This document shows, one piece after another, positions 7,577-13,893 of a DNA stretch of 13,893 nucleotides. The notes under the pieces are model-generated. The model made no database searches. It worked only from the letters and a program-made list of their open reading frames with translations, and was not told the DNA's origin. The position numbers were made by a program, and so were the translations under genes. Source of the stretch: an uncultured Proteiniphilum sp. (lineage in GTDB: Bacteria > Bacteroidota > Bacteroidia > Bacteroidales > Dysgonomonadaceae); contig NZ_CALNAT010000171.1 in the NCBI RefSeq assembly GCF_937873925.1, forward strand, positions 1 to 13,893, read 5' to 3'. The stretch's first letter is position 1. Every line of letters starts with the position of its first letter.

Positions 7577-9472
7577 ATGAACAAGATAAAGTTATTTGCC
7601 GGATTAATAGCATCTATGTCTCTTCTATTCACGGGATGTGATGATTATTTAGACAGAATGCCGGACGATAAAGTAAACGAACAGGAGGTATTCACCCGTT
7701 TTGATTACGTAAATCAGTTGGTTACAGATTTGTATGAAGGAGCTAAATCAGCCAATAAACCGCTCATATATTTCAATCACTTCGGTACTGCTGCTATTAC
7801 AGATGAATGCAGTGCCAGTAGCCACGAAGCCGCTATCCCGCATCAGTTTCATATAGGTAATTACGGTCCCTCTCAGGGAATGCCTGATCGCAGCAGTGTA
7901 GGTCAATATTGGTGGGATCTGTATACTAAGATCCGGAAAGCAAATATCATACTGGAAGGCGTGGAAAAATACAACACGCCTGATAATCCGCAAATGGGAC
8001 GGGAAGGGGATATTGTAAAGAGGGTCGGGGAAACGTATTTTCTGCGTGGGTACCTCCACTTTTTGTTGTTACGTGCTTATGGCGAAGTTCCCTATGTTGA
8101 TTATGTAGTCAATCCTGATGGTGATATGTCATTCACCCAATTATCGGCACATGAAATAGTGGAACGTATTTGCGCCGATGCCGATGAGGCATATGCCAGG
8201 GTTGCAGCCTTTAACGGAGGACAGGATTTCGGTCGTGTAGATCAGGGAGCCTGTCTCGGATTGAAAGCCATGGCAAGATGGATTGCCGCCACACCTATGT
8301 ATAACGGCGGGAATTTCCCGAACGATACACGGTTATACAAAGATGAATACGGATATGATCCAAGTAGATGGGAAGCTGCTAAAACGGCAGCAAAAGCGGT
8401 GATGGAGGCCAAAGATAACAGCGGGGGATTGCGTTATTCTTTGTATGCGAAATATGATGGAACCGATTTCGGGGACCTCAACAACAATAATACAAGCGAG
8501 AGTAAAGTCCATCGGCGTTTATGGAATATGTTCTTTGATATGGATGCAATCCAGAGCGAATGGGTTTGGTTTGTAACAAGGGACAAGGATACCGGCTGGT
8601 CGGGAGATGTGTTGCCCCCGTCGCAGGGAGGACATGCGAGACAGCGGCCCCTTCAGCAACAAGTGGATGAGTATGAGTATATTGCTCCGGATGGGTATGG
8701 GTATCCTATATATGCCGACAGGGCCGCCTCAGACGGATATGATGATGGGAATCCGTATGAAAGCGTCCGGCGGGATCCCCGTTTTTACCGGGATATCCGT
8801 TACCATGGTTCTGTTTATCGGAGCACAACGTTAAATACCGCTGAAGGAAACGATGCTGTAAGCGGAAGCTATCTTGGCAACGCATCCCACACAGGTTATT
8901 ATTTACGTAAATTTTACAAGGACGGATGGACCAGGGGGGACGGATCCCATATAATCAACGGTCCCGCTATTTGGCGTCTTCCCGAGATAATGTATATCTA
9001 TTGCGAAGCTGTAAATGAGACGACCGGCCCCAATGAAGAGATCTATACTATACTGAATGAAATACGCGCACGTTCTTTTATGGCTCCCATTCCGCCGGAG
9101 GCAGAAACGGATAAAGAGTTGATGAACGAGTATATACAAAGGGAACGTCGTGTGGAATTGTTCTATGAGAATCATCGTATATGGCACGCCCGGTTATATC
9201 TGGAGCCTGATGATCCGACAGAAATCGCTCTTGAAAATGCTTATGTAAATGCAGATAGCTGGCCCTATCCCAAAACGCAACGTTGGTCTCATGGAATGAG
9301 ACCCGTGGAAGATGAAAATGGGGAAATAGAAGTGAATGGTAAAAAATATAAAATGCAACGGTTTGAAATTCAGGAAGGTCGTGTGTTCGAAACGCCAAGG
9401 CATTATCTCTTTCCCATCATGACGGATGAATTAAGACGAACTCCGGGATTGGTACAAAATCCGGGATGGTAA
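7577..9472 (+). CDS. susD: SusD/RagB surface glycan-binding lipoprotein
   Basis: This 631-residue lipoprotein captures glycan at the cell surface and acts as the lid of the SusC barrel. The signal peptide ends in the lipobox LFTG-Cys21. The mature protein begins CDDYLDR; acidic residues right after the cysteine are the kind of Bacteroidota export signal that sends lipoproteins to the outer face. The SusD TPR-like N-terminal part includes WWDLYTKIRKANIILEGVEKY and RVGETYFLRGYLHFLLLRAYGEVP, family hallmarks. The RagB/SusD C-terminal part includes IWRLPEIMYIYCEAVNE and RERRVELFYENHRIWHARLY, and ends in LVQNPGW. It is longer than the starch SusD (about 550), with an extended region around 280-440. 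It starts 14 bases after the susC stop, so the two are translated from one message. Confidence 0.95.
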   Translation: MNKIKLFAGLIASMSLLFTGCDDYLDRMPDDKVNEQEVFTRFDYVNQLVTDLYEGAKSANKPLIYFNHFGTAAITDECSASSHEAAIPHQFHIGNYGPSQGMPDRSSVGQYWWDLYTKIRKANIILEGVEKYNTPDNPQMGREGDIVKRVGETYFLRGYLHFLLLRAYGEVPYVDYVVNPDGDMSFTQLSAHEIVERICADADEAYARVAAFNGGQDFGRVDQGACLGLKAMARWIAATPMYNGGNFPNDTRLYKDEYGYDPSRWEAAKTAAKAVMEAKDNSGGLRYSLYAKYDGTDFGDLNNNNTSESKVHRRLWNMFFDMDAIQSEWVWFVTRDKDTGWSGDVLPPSQGGHARQRPLQQQVDEYEYIAPDGYGYPIYADRAASDGYDDGNPYESVRRDPRFYRDIRYHGSVYRSTTLNTAEGNDAVSGSYLGNASHTGYYLRKFYKDGWTRGDGSHIINGPAIWRLPEIMYIYCEAVNETTGPNEEIYTILNEIRARSFMAPIPPEAETDKELMNEYIQRERRVELFYENHRIWHARLYLEPDDPTEIALENAYVNADSWPYPKTQRWSHGMRPVEDENGEIEVNGKKYKMQRFEIQEGRVFETPRHYLFPIMTDELRRTPGLVQNPGW

Positions 9473-9500
9473 GGACTTAATAACGTCATAATGCAACTAT

Positions 9501-9550
9501 AAATAAGGTTGTCCGAATAACGATATGAATTTTGGACAACCTTATTTTTT
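9501..9550 (+). terminator. Intrinsic terminator after susD
   Basis: A perfect 14-bp inverted repeat, AAATAAGGTTGTCC (9501-9514) and GGACAACCTTATTT (9534-9547), has a 19-base loop and ends in a run of T to 9550. It lies 28 bases after the susD stop. The A-rich left arm makes it plausible on the minus strand as well. It separates susCD from the mannosidase genes. Confidence 0.88.
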
Positions 9551-9696
9551 TATTAAAAGAATTCCACCCTTTAATCCGGTGGATCAATCGGGGAAAGAAA
9601 TCGTGATAGTGACTTTTTTGATGCGTATGGGTAAGCAGATGTTTCAAAATATTAATAAATACAATCAAATGTGAATATAGGGATAAAATAGTTGCG

Positions 9697-9704
9697 TACC
9701 TTCG
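9697..9704 (+). promoter_or_regulatory. Candidate -7 element for the mannosidase unit
   Basis: TACCTTCG, followed by C, matches the Bacteroidota -7 box TAnnTTTG with one change (T to C), a common natural variant. No clear TTTG is present about 20 bases upstream. Transcription would begin near 9711. It fits as a restart after the susD terminator. Confidence 0.4.
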
Positions 9705-9839
9705 CAGGAACTTCTATTTTAGTCCCCGTTTTTCAAATCGTTCCTCTAGGAGGAAATAACGGTGTAGTCCACTCGTTGTTTTTCGTATTTGTTTAGAATT
9801 TTCAAATCCAACCAAAATATTATAATAACTCTCATGATT

Positions 9840-11288
9840 ATGACAACACGTAGAAATTTTATAAAAAAAACCGCCGTAGGACTAACCGCGTTGGCCGTTC
9901 ATCCTGCCTGGGCTGCCTCATCGGCGAGAGGATCAGCCGTGAAGAAACAATTTGTTTCCAACCGTCCCGCAACGGGTGCCCGGCATTTTACTTCGGTTGC
10001 TGTAGAACAGACTATTACAAGAGTGAAAGCAAAAATAAAAGACCCGAAACTGGCATGGATGTTTGAGAACTGTTTTCCCAATACGCTGGATACAACGGTA
10101 AACTTCAGTATGAAAAACGGCAGGCCCGATACTTTCGTGATCACCGGCGATATCGATGCCATGTGGCTCCGCGATTCATCGGCACAGGTATGGCCTTACC
10201 TGCCGCTTACAAAGTCAGATGCAAAACTGAAGCAACTGATTGCAGGGGTGATTAACCGTCAAACGCAATGTATCCTGATCGATCCTTATGCCAATGCTTT
10301 CTATGCCGAACCCAATCCGGAAGGGCACTGGCTAAGCGACCGCACAGAAATGAAGCCGATGTTGCATGAACGTAAGTGGGAGATCGATTCGCTCTGTTAC
10401 CCCGTAAGGCTCGCTTACAATTACTGGAAGACGACGGGCGACACTTCCGTTTTCGATGCCGACTGGAAAAAGGCGATGGGACTCGTGATAAAAACATTCA
10501 AAGAGCAGCAGCGCAAAGAGGGTCTTGGTCCTTATAAATTTCAACGGGTCACGGAACGCCAATTGGATACAGTGAACAACGACGGATATGGTAATCCGGT
10601 CAATCCGGTGGGATTGATCGTCTCTACGTTCCGCCCCTCGGACGACGCCACAACCTTCCAGTTTCTTGTTCCGTCCAACTTTTTTGCCGTCACCTCACTG
10701 AAGCAGATCGCTGAGATTGCCGGGAAAGTTGTCGGAGATGACACACTGGCAGCCGAAAGCAAGGCGCTGGGCGACGAGGTGAACAATGCGCTTCAGCAAT
10801 ATGCGATTGTAGAGCATCCCAAATATGGAAAAGTGTATGCTTTTGAAGTGGATGGCTTTGGTAATACCTATTTTATGGATGATGCCAATATACCCAGTTT
10901 ACTGGCAATGCCCTATCTGGATTCTATCGCACAGAATGATCCGATCTACCGGAATACGCGGAAACTGGTGTGGAGCAAAGACAATCCCTATTTCTTCAAA
11001 GGAACGGCGGGAGAGGGGATCGGAGGCCCGCATATCGGATATGATATGGTCTGGCCGATGAGTATCATTATGCGTGCACAAACCAGCGACAGTGACGAGG
11101 AGATCCTGCATTGCCTGCAAATGCTGCGCGATACGGATGCAGATACAGGCTTTATGCATGAGTCGTTCCATAAGGACAATCCGGCTAAATTCACCCGGAG
11201 TTGGTTTGCCTGGGTAAATACCCTGTTTGGTGAACTGATCGTAGACCTGGAAGGTAAAGGGAAAATGGATTTAGTCAACTCGATATAA
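9840..11288 (+). CDS. GH125 exo-alpha-1,6-mannosidase, Tat-exported
   Basis: This protein belongs to glycoside hydrolase family 125 (formerly DUF1237), inverting, metal-independent exo-alpha-1,6-mannosidases with an (alpha/alpha)6 barrel. From ATG 9840 it has 482 residues. The N-terminus MTTRRNFIKKTAVGL has a twin-arginine motif, a mild hydrophobic stretch and a cleavage site near AWA-A, with no lipobox cysteine, so a folded soluble periplasmic enzyme is expected. Family motifs include GDIDAMWLRDSS (103-114), RPSDDATTF and DTGFMHESFHKD. Asp268 and Glu441 are 173 residues apart, as are the acid Asp220 and base Glu393 of the Clostridium perfringens enzyme, so the catalytic pair looks intact. 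A TTG at 9789 and an ATG at 9834 are in frame; the TTG would bury the Tat motif, while 9834 adds only two residues. GH92 follows after 25 bases. The gene is richer in G+C than the sigma region. Confidence 0.93.
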   Translation: MTTRRNFIKKTAVGLTALAVHPAWAASSARGSAVKKQFVSNRPATGARHFTSVAVEQTITRVKAKIKDPKLAWMFENCFPNTLDTTVNFSMKNGRPDTFVITGDIDAMWLRDSSAQVWPYLPLTKSDAKLKQLIAGVINRQTQCILIDPYANAFYAEPNPEGHWLSDRTEMKPMLHERKWEIDSLCYPVRLAYNYWKTTGDTSVFDADWKKAMGLVIKTFKEQQRKEGLGPYKFQRVTERQLDTVNNDGYGNPVNPVGLIVSTFRPSDDATTFQFLVPSNFFAVTSLKQIAEIAGKVVGDDTLAAESKALGDEVNNALQQYAIVEHPKYGKVYAFEVDGFGNTYFMDDANIPSLLAMPYLDSIAQNDPIYRNTRKLVWSKDNPYFFKGTAGEGIGGPHIGYDMVWPMSIIMRAQTSDSDEEILHCLQMLRDTDADTGFMHESFHKDNPAKFTRSWFAWVNTLFGELIVDLEGKGKMDLVNSI

Positions 11289-11313
11289 AAAGAAAACCGA
11301 TAAAAAAGGAAAC

Positions 11314-13608
11314 ATGAGAAAACTATTTGTTATTACGGCCGTCCTACTGCTGTCTGTGATATATACCGGGAGGGTAGCAGCACAATCGAAGAGTAGTCCG
11401 GTCGATGAGGTGAACATCCTGATGGGAACCATGTCCGAGTTTGCCCTGTCGCACGGGAATACCTATCCGGCCATAGCAGTCCCCTGGGGGATGAATTTCT
11501 GGACGCCTCAGACCCGCAAGATCGGCAATGGCTGGCAGTATGCGTATACCGATTACAAACTGAACGGATTCAAGCAGACCCATCAGCCCAGTCCCTGGAT
11601 GAATGATTACGGACAATTCTCCATTTTTCCAATGACGGACAGGATGGAATTCGATCAGGAAAAAAGGGCCAGTTGGTATTCGCACAAGGGCGAAGTGGCA
11701 AAACCTTATTATTATAGCGCTTATCTGGCCGATTATGATATCACTACGGAGATCACACCGACCGAACGGGCCGCCATCTTCCGTTTTACATTCCCTGAAA
11801 CGGAGAAGGCCTATGTGCTGGTAGATGCATTCGACAGGGGATCGGCAGTGGAGATCCTGCCCGAAAAGAATGCTATCATCGGTTATACCACGCGCAACAG
11901 CGGAGGTGTGCCGGAAAATTTCAGAAATTATTTTGTAGTCGTGTTCGACAAGCCGTTTCAATATAAACAGGTAGTAGAAGATGGAGAGATCCGGCAGCAG
12001 GGTAATAAGGCGGAAGCAAACCATACCGGAGCCTTTATAGGCTTCTCTGTCCGGCGGGGTGAAAAGGTGATTGCGAAAGTGGCTTCCTCTTTCATCAGTT
12101 ATGAGCAAGCCTGGCAAAACCTGAAAGAGGTGACGGGAAAAGATTTTGAAACGGTGAAGCAGGAAGGGCGGGACGCCTGGAATAAAGTCCTCGGAAAAAT
12201 AGAGATCGAGGGCGGCGACCTTGATCAGAGACGTACGCTCTATTCCACCCTCTACCGATCTACGCTGTTCCCCCGTAAATTCTACGAGATCGATGCGGCG
12301 GGAAATATCATCCATTACAGCCCCTACAACGGCGAGGTGCTTCCCGGCTATATGTACACCGATACCGGATTCTGGGATACATTCCGTGCGCTGTTCCCGC
12401 TGTTGAACCTGATGTACCCATCGGTGAACACAGAGATACAGCAGGGGTTGATCAATACCTATAAGGAGAGCGGGTTTCTACCCGAGTGGGCAAGTCCCGG
12501 CCATCGCGGTATCATGATCGGCAACAATTCGGCTTCGGTGGTAGCTGACGCCTACCTGAAAGGGTTGCGCGGCTATGATATTGAAACACTCTATCAGGCG
12601 ATGCTGCACGGTACCGAAAATGTACATCCCAAAGTATCTTCCACCGGACGTTTAGGCCATGAATATTACAATACATTAGGCTATGTTCCCTATGATGTAA
12701 AGATCCATGAAAATGCGGCACGTACGCTGGAATATGCCTATGCCGACTGGACTATCTATAAACTGGCCAAGGCGTTGAATCGTCCCCAGGAGGAAATCGA
12801 CCGGTTCGCCAAACGGAGCCAGAACTACCGTAACCTTTATTCGCCGGAATATAAACTGATGCGCGGACGCAATAAAGACGGTTCTTTCCAGTCCCCTTTC
12901 AGCCCTACAAAATGGGGAGATGCTTTTACAGAAGGGAATAGCTGGCACTACACCTGGTCGGTCTTCCACGATCCGCAGGGATTGATCGACCTGATGGGGG
13001 GCAAGCAGGCCTTTACCGGCATGCTGGATTCTGTATTTGTGATGCCTCCCGTGTTCGACGATAGCTATTACGGGGGAGTCATTCATGAGATCCGTGAGAT
13101 GCAGGTGATGAACATGGGACAGTACGCCCATGGCAATCAGCCCATTCAGCATATGGTCTATCTCTACAACTATGCGGGCGAACCGTGGAAAACCCAATAC
13201 TGGGCGCGCAAGGTGATGGATAAACTCTATACACCTTATCCCGACGGCTACTGCGGTGATGAGGACAACGGGCAGACCTCGGCCTGGTATGTCTTTTCGG
13301 CACTCGGGTTCTATCCGGTTTGTCCGGGTAGCGACCAGTATGTGATCGGTTCTCCGCTGTTCAACAAGATGACCGTTCATCTGGAAAACGGGAATACCTT
13401 TGAGATCAATGCGCCGGATAACAGTCGTGAGACGAGGTACGTGTCCGATATCAGGTTAAACGGAAAGAAGTATACCAAGAACTTCTTTACGCACGATCAG
13501 TTGATGAACGGGGCCAAAATCGACTTCTCTATGTCTGCCACACCCAATAAAACACGCGGCATCAATAAGTCCGATTTTCCGTATTCGTTCTCGAACGAAA
13601 AGAAATAA
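11314..13608 (+). CDS. GH92 Ca2+-dependent exo-alpha-1,2-mannosidase
   Basis: This 764-residue enzyme is a glycoside hydrolase family 92 inverting, calcium-dependent exo-alpha-mannosidase. A Sec signal peptide covers 1-23 (cleaved after RVAA) with no lipobox, so the enzyme should be periplasmic. The N-terminal beta-sandwich covers about 29-265, beginning VNILMGTMSEFALSHGNTYP, and the (alpha/alpha)6 catalytic domain follows to about 755. Compared with Bacteroides thetaiotaomicron BT3990 (numbers recalled), every key residue appears at a constant +7 offset: acid Glu540 in TEGNSWHYTW (533), Asp649 and Asp651 in GDEDNGQTSAWYVF (642, 644), His591-Glu592 in VIHEIREM (584-585) and Trp95 (88). The His-Glu pair marks alpha-1,2 linkage specificity, so alpha-1,2-mannosidase is the favoured activity. 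It lies 25 bases after the GH125 gene, probably on the same message, and is followed by a terminator. Confidence 0.95.
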   Translation: MRKLFVITAVLLLSVIYTGRVAAQSKSSPVDEVNILMGTMSEFALSHGNTYPAIAVPWGMNFWTPQTRKIGNGWQYAYTDYKLNGFKQTHQPSPWMNDYGQFSIFPMTDRMEFDQEKRASWYSHKGEVAKPYYYSAYLADYDITTEITPTERAAIFRFTFPETEKAYVLVDAFDRGSAVEILPEKNAIIGYTTRNSGGVPENFRNYFVVVFDKPFQYKQVVEDGEIRQQGNKAEANHTGAFIGFSVRRGEKVIAKVASSFISYEQAWQNLKEVTGKDFETVKQEGRDAWNKVLGKIEIEGGDLDQRRTLYSTLYRSTLFPRKFYEIDAAGNIIHYSPYNGEVLPGYMYTDTGFWDTFRALFPLLNLMYPSVNTEIQQGLINTYKESGFLPEWASPGHRGIMIGNNSASVVADAYLKGLRGYDIETLYQAMLHGTENVHPKVSSTGRLGHEYYNTLGYVPYDVKIHENAARTLEYAYADWTIYKLAKALNRPQEEIDRFAKRSQNYRNLYSPEYKLMRGRNKDGSFQSPFSPTKWGDAFTEGNSWHYTWSVFHDPQGLIDLMGGKQAFTGMLDSVFVMPPVFDDSYYGGVIHEIREMQVMNMGQYAHGNQPIQHMVYLYNYAGEPWKTQYWARKVMDKLYTPYPDGYCGDEDNGQTSAWYVFSALGFYPVCPGSDQYVIGSPLFNKMTVHLENGNTFEINAPDNSRETRYVSDIRLNGKKYTKNFFTHDQLMNGAKIDFSMSATPNKTRGINKSDFPYSFSNEKK

Positions 13609-13630
13609 ACAGATTTTTTGACTGAAAACG

Positions 13631-13672
13631 AAAAGTGCCGGAGCAACATGTATGTTGTTCCGGCACTTTTTT
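13631..13672 (+). terminator. Intrinsic terminator after GH92 gene
   Basis: An 18-base left arm (13631-13648) and right arm (13653-13670) pair around the loop TGTA, with AAAAGTGCCGGA against TCCGGCACTTTT, one G-U pair and CAACA against TGTTG. A run of six T ends it. It lies 22 bases after the GH92 stop and closes the mannosidase unit. The A-run on the left could let it work on the minus strand too. Confidence 0.93.
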
Positions 13673-13813
13673 GGTGTGCCGTGCAGGTAAAATGCTTCTC
13701 GATGATTCATGGGGGAGGGAGTAAGGCAAATGCTTATTTCAACTGGTTTGGGTGTCCGGTGAATAGTTAGTAAATGAATCCGGATTGACCCCCTATTCTT
13801 ATACCCTGGACAC

Positions 13814-13865
13814 AAAAAAGCCGGCTCTCCATATAAAAAAGCCGGCTTTCGATAGGAAAGCCGGC
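13814..13865. repeat. Three spaced AAGCCGGC copies
   Basis: AAGCCGGC occurs at 13819, 13839 and 13858, the first two preceded by a run of A and followed by CT. Copies two and three form the minus-strand terminator. Copy one repeats the arm and the A-run, so on the minus strand GCCGGCTTTTTT occurs twice in tandem. This looks like partial duplication of the terminator's 3' half. Confidence 0.6.
13835..13865 (-). terminator. Minus-strand intrinsic terminator at right edge
   Basis: GCCGGCTTTC (13841-13850) and GAAAGCCGGC (13856-13865) form a perfect 10-bp stem with a 5-base loop. Read on the minus strand, the stem is followed directly by six T (complement of 13835-13840). This is the layout of a terminator for a convergent gene whose body lies right of the window. 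Confidence 0.75.
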
Positions 13866-13893
13866 CCTTGTCCGATAGTTGCGGAGACAGGAC

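Larger units (their letters stand above)
9473..9839 (+). other. Intergenic region between susD and GH125 gene
   Basis: This gap of about 367 bases holds the susD terminator, a candidate promoter box at 9697-9704 and a leader of about 130 bases. The leader contains a small hairpin, TTCCTC (9741-9746) and GAGGAA (9750-9755) around TAG. A 5-bp CCACC/GGTGG pair lies just after the terminator. No gene is seen. Confidence 0.6.

Noticed and set aside
9749..9754. AGGAGG as a Shine-Dalgarno for a small gene
   Set aside because: The nearest start, GTG at 9762, is followed at once by TAG, so nothing is encoded; the bases form part of a short hairpin.
9789..9791. TTG as the start of the GH125 gene
   Set aside because: It would add 17 residues before the twin-arginine motif. 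The ATG at 9840 (or 9834) gives a normal Tat leader.
11344..12315. 323-codon open frame on the minus strand
   Set aside because: It lies wholly opposite the GH92 gene, whose motifs and catalytic residues are clear. Its translation shows no recognisable domain.
12676..13380. 234-codon open frame on the minus strand
   Set aside because: It is antisense to the catalytic domain of GH92 and has no family motif; it is a by-product of GH92 codon use.
13777..13786. 10-bp perfect palindrome AATCCGGATT as an operator or attachment site
   Set aside because: It is a single short palindrome in non-coding DNA with no second copy and no nearby integrase; chance is the simplest explanation.
13814..13865. 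Possible CRISPR or site-specific recombination repeats
   Set aside because: The repeated unit is only about 8-12 bases with unequal, similar spacers, and two copies form a terminator hairpin on the minus strand.

Overview
The window looks like part of a Bacteroidales (Bacteroidota) chromosome. The evidence is a SusC/SusD outer-membrane pair, a FecI-type ECF sigma factor next to a FecR-type anti-sigma factor, Bacteroidota-style TAnnTTTG promoter elements, the near absence of Shine-Dalgarno sequences, and mannose-specific glycosidases of the polysaccharide-utilization-locus (PUL) kind. The genus cannot be settled from the sequence. All real genes are on the + strand.

Layout. (1) Positions 1-1719 hold a housekeeping pair: the 3' part of a DUF1015 gene, whose true start lies left of the window, and an Lrp/AsnC-type regulator 24 bases downstream. 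(2) Positions 1720-2169 are a 450-base non-coding stretch with a candidate promoter and a short reading frame broken by two stops. (3) Positions 2170-3784 hold an ECF sigma factor and its membrane anti-sigma factor, separated by a gap with an ECF-like promoter motif. (4) Positions 4023-9472 hold susC, which carries an N-terminal STN signalling domain, and susD, a surface lipoprotein. A perfect 14-bp-stem terminator follows. (5) Positions 9840-13608 hold a Tat-exported GH125 exo-alpha-1,6-mannosidase and a GH92 alpha-mannosidase, with their own candidate promoter and a strong terminator. (6) The right edge holds a second terminator that works on the minus strand, implying a convergent gene beyond the window.

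Model. The STN domain of SusC would sense glycan import and signal across the envelope to the FecR-like anti-sigma factor. That would free the ECF sigma factor to raise expression of the locus. SusC/SusD import mannose-containing oligosaccharides. In the periplasm GH92 trims terminal alpha-1,2-mannose and GH125 removes alpha-1,6-mannose. The likely substrates are high-mannose N-glycans or yeast-type mannan. No endo-acting enzyme, surface glycan-binding protein or inner-membrane transporter is present here, so the locus is either minimal or depends on genes elsewhere.

The parts are known families. The points most worth a second look are the DUF1015 active-site-like motif, the residue-by-residue match of both mannosidases to characterised catalytic sites, the split of the PUL into two transcription units, and the odd leader upstream of the sigma factor.
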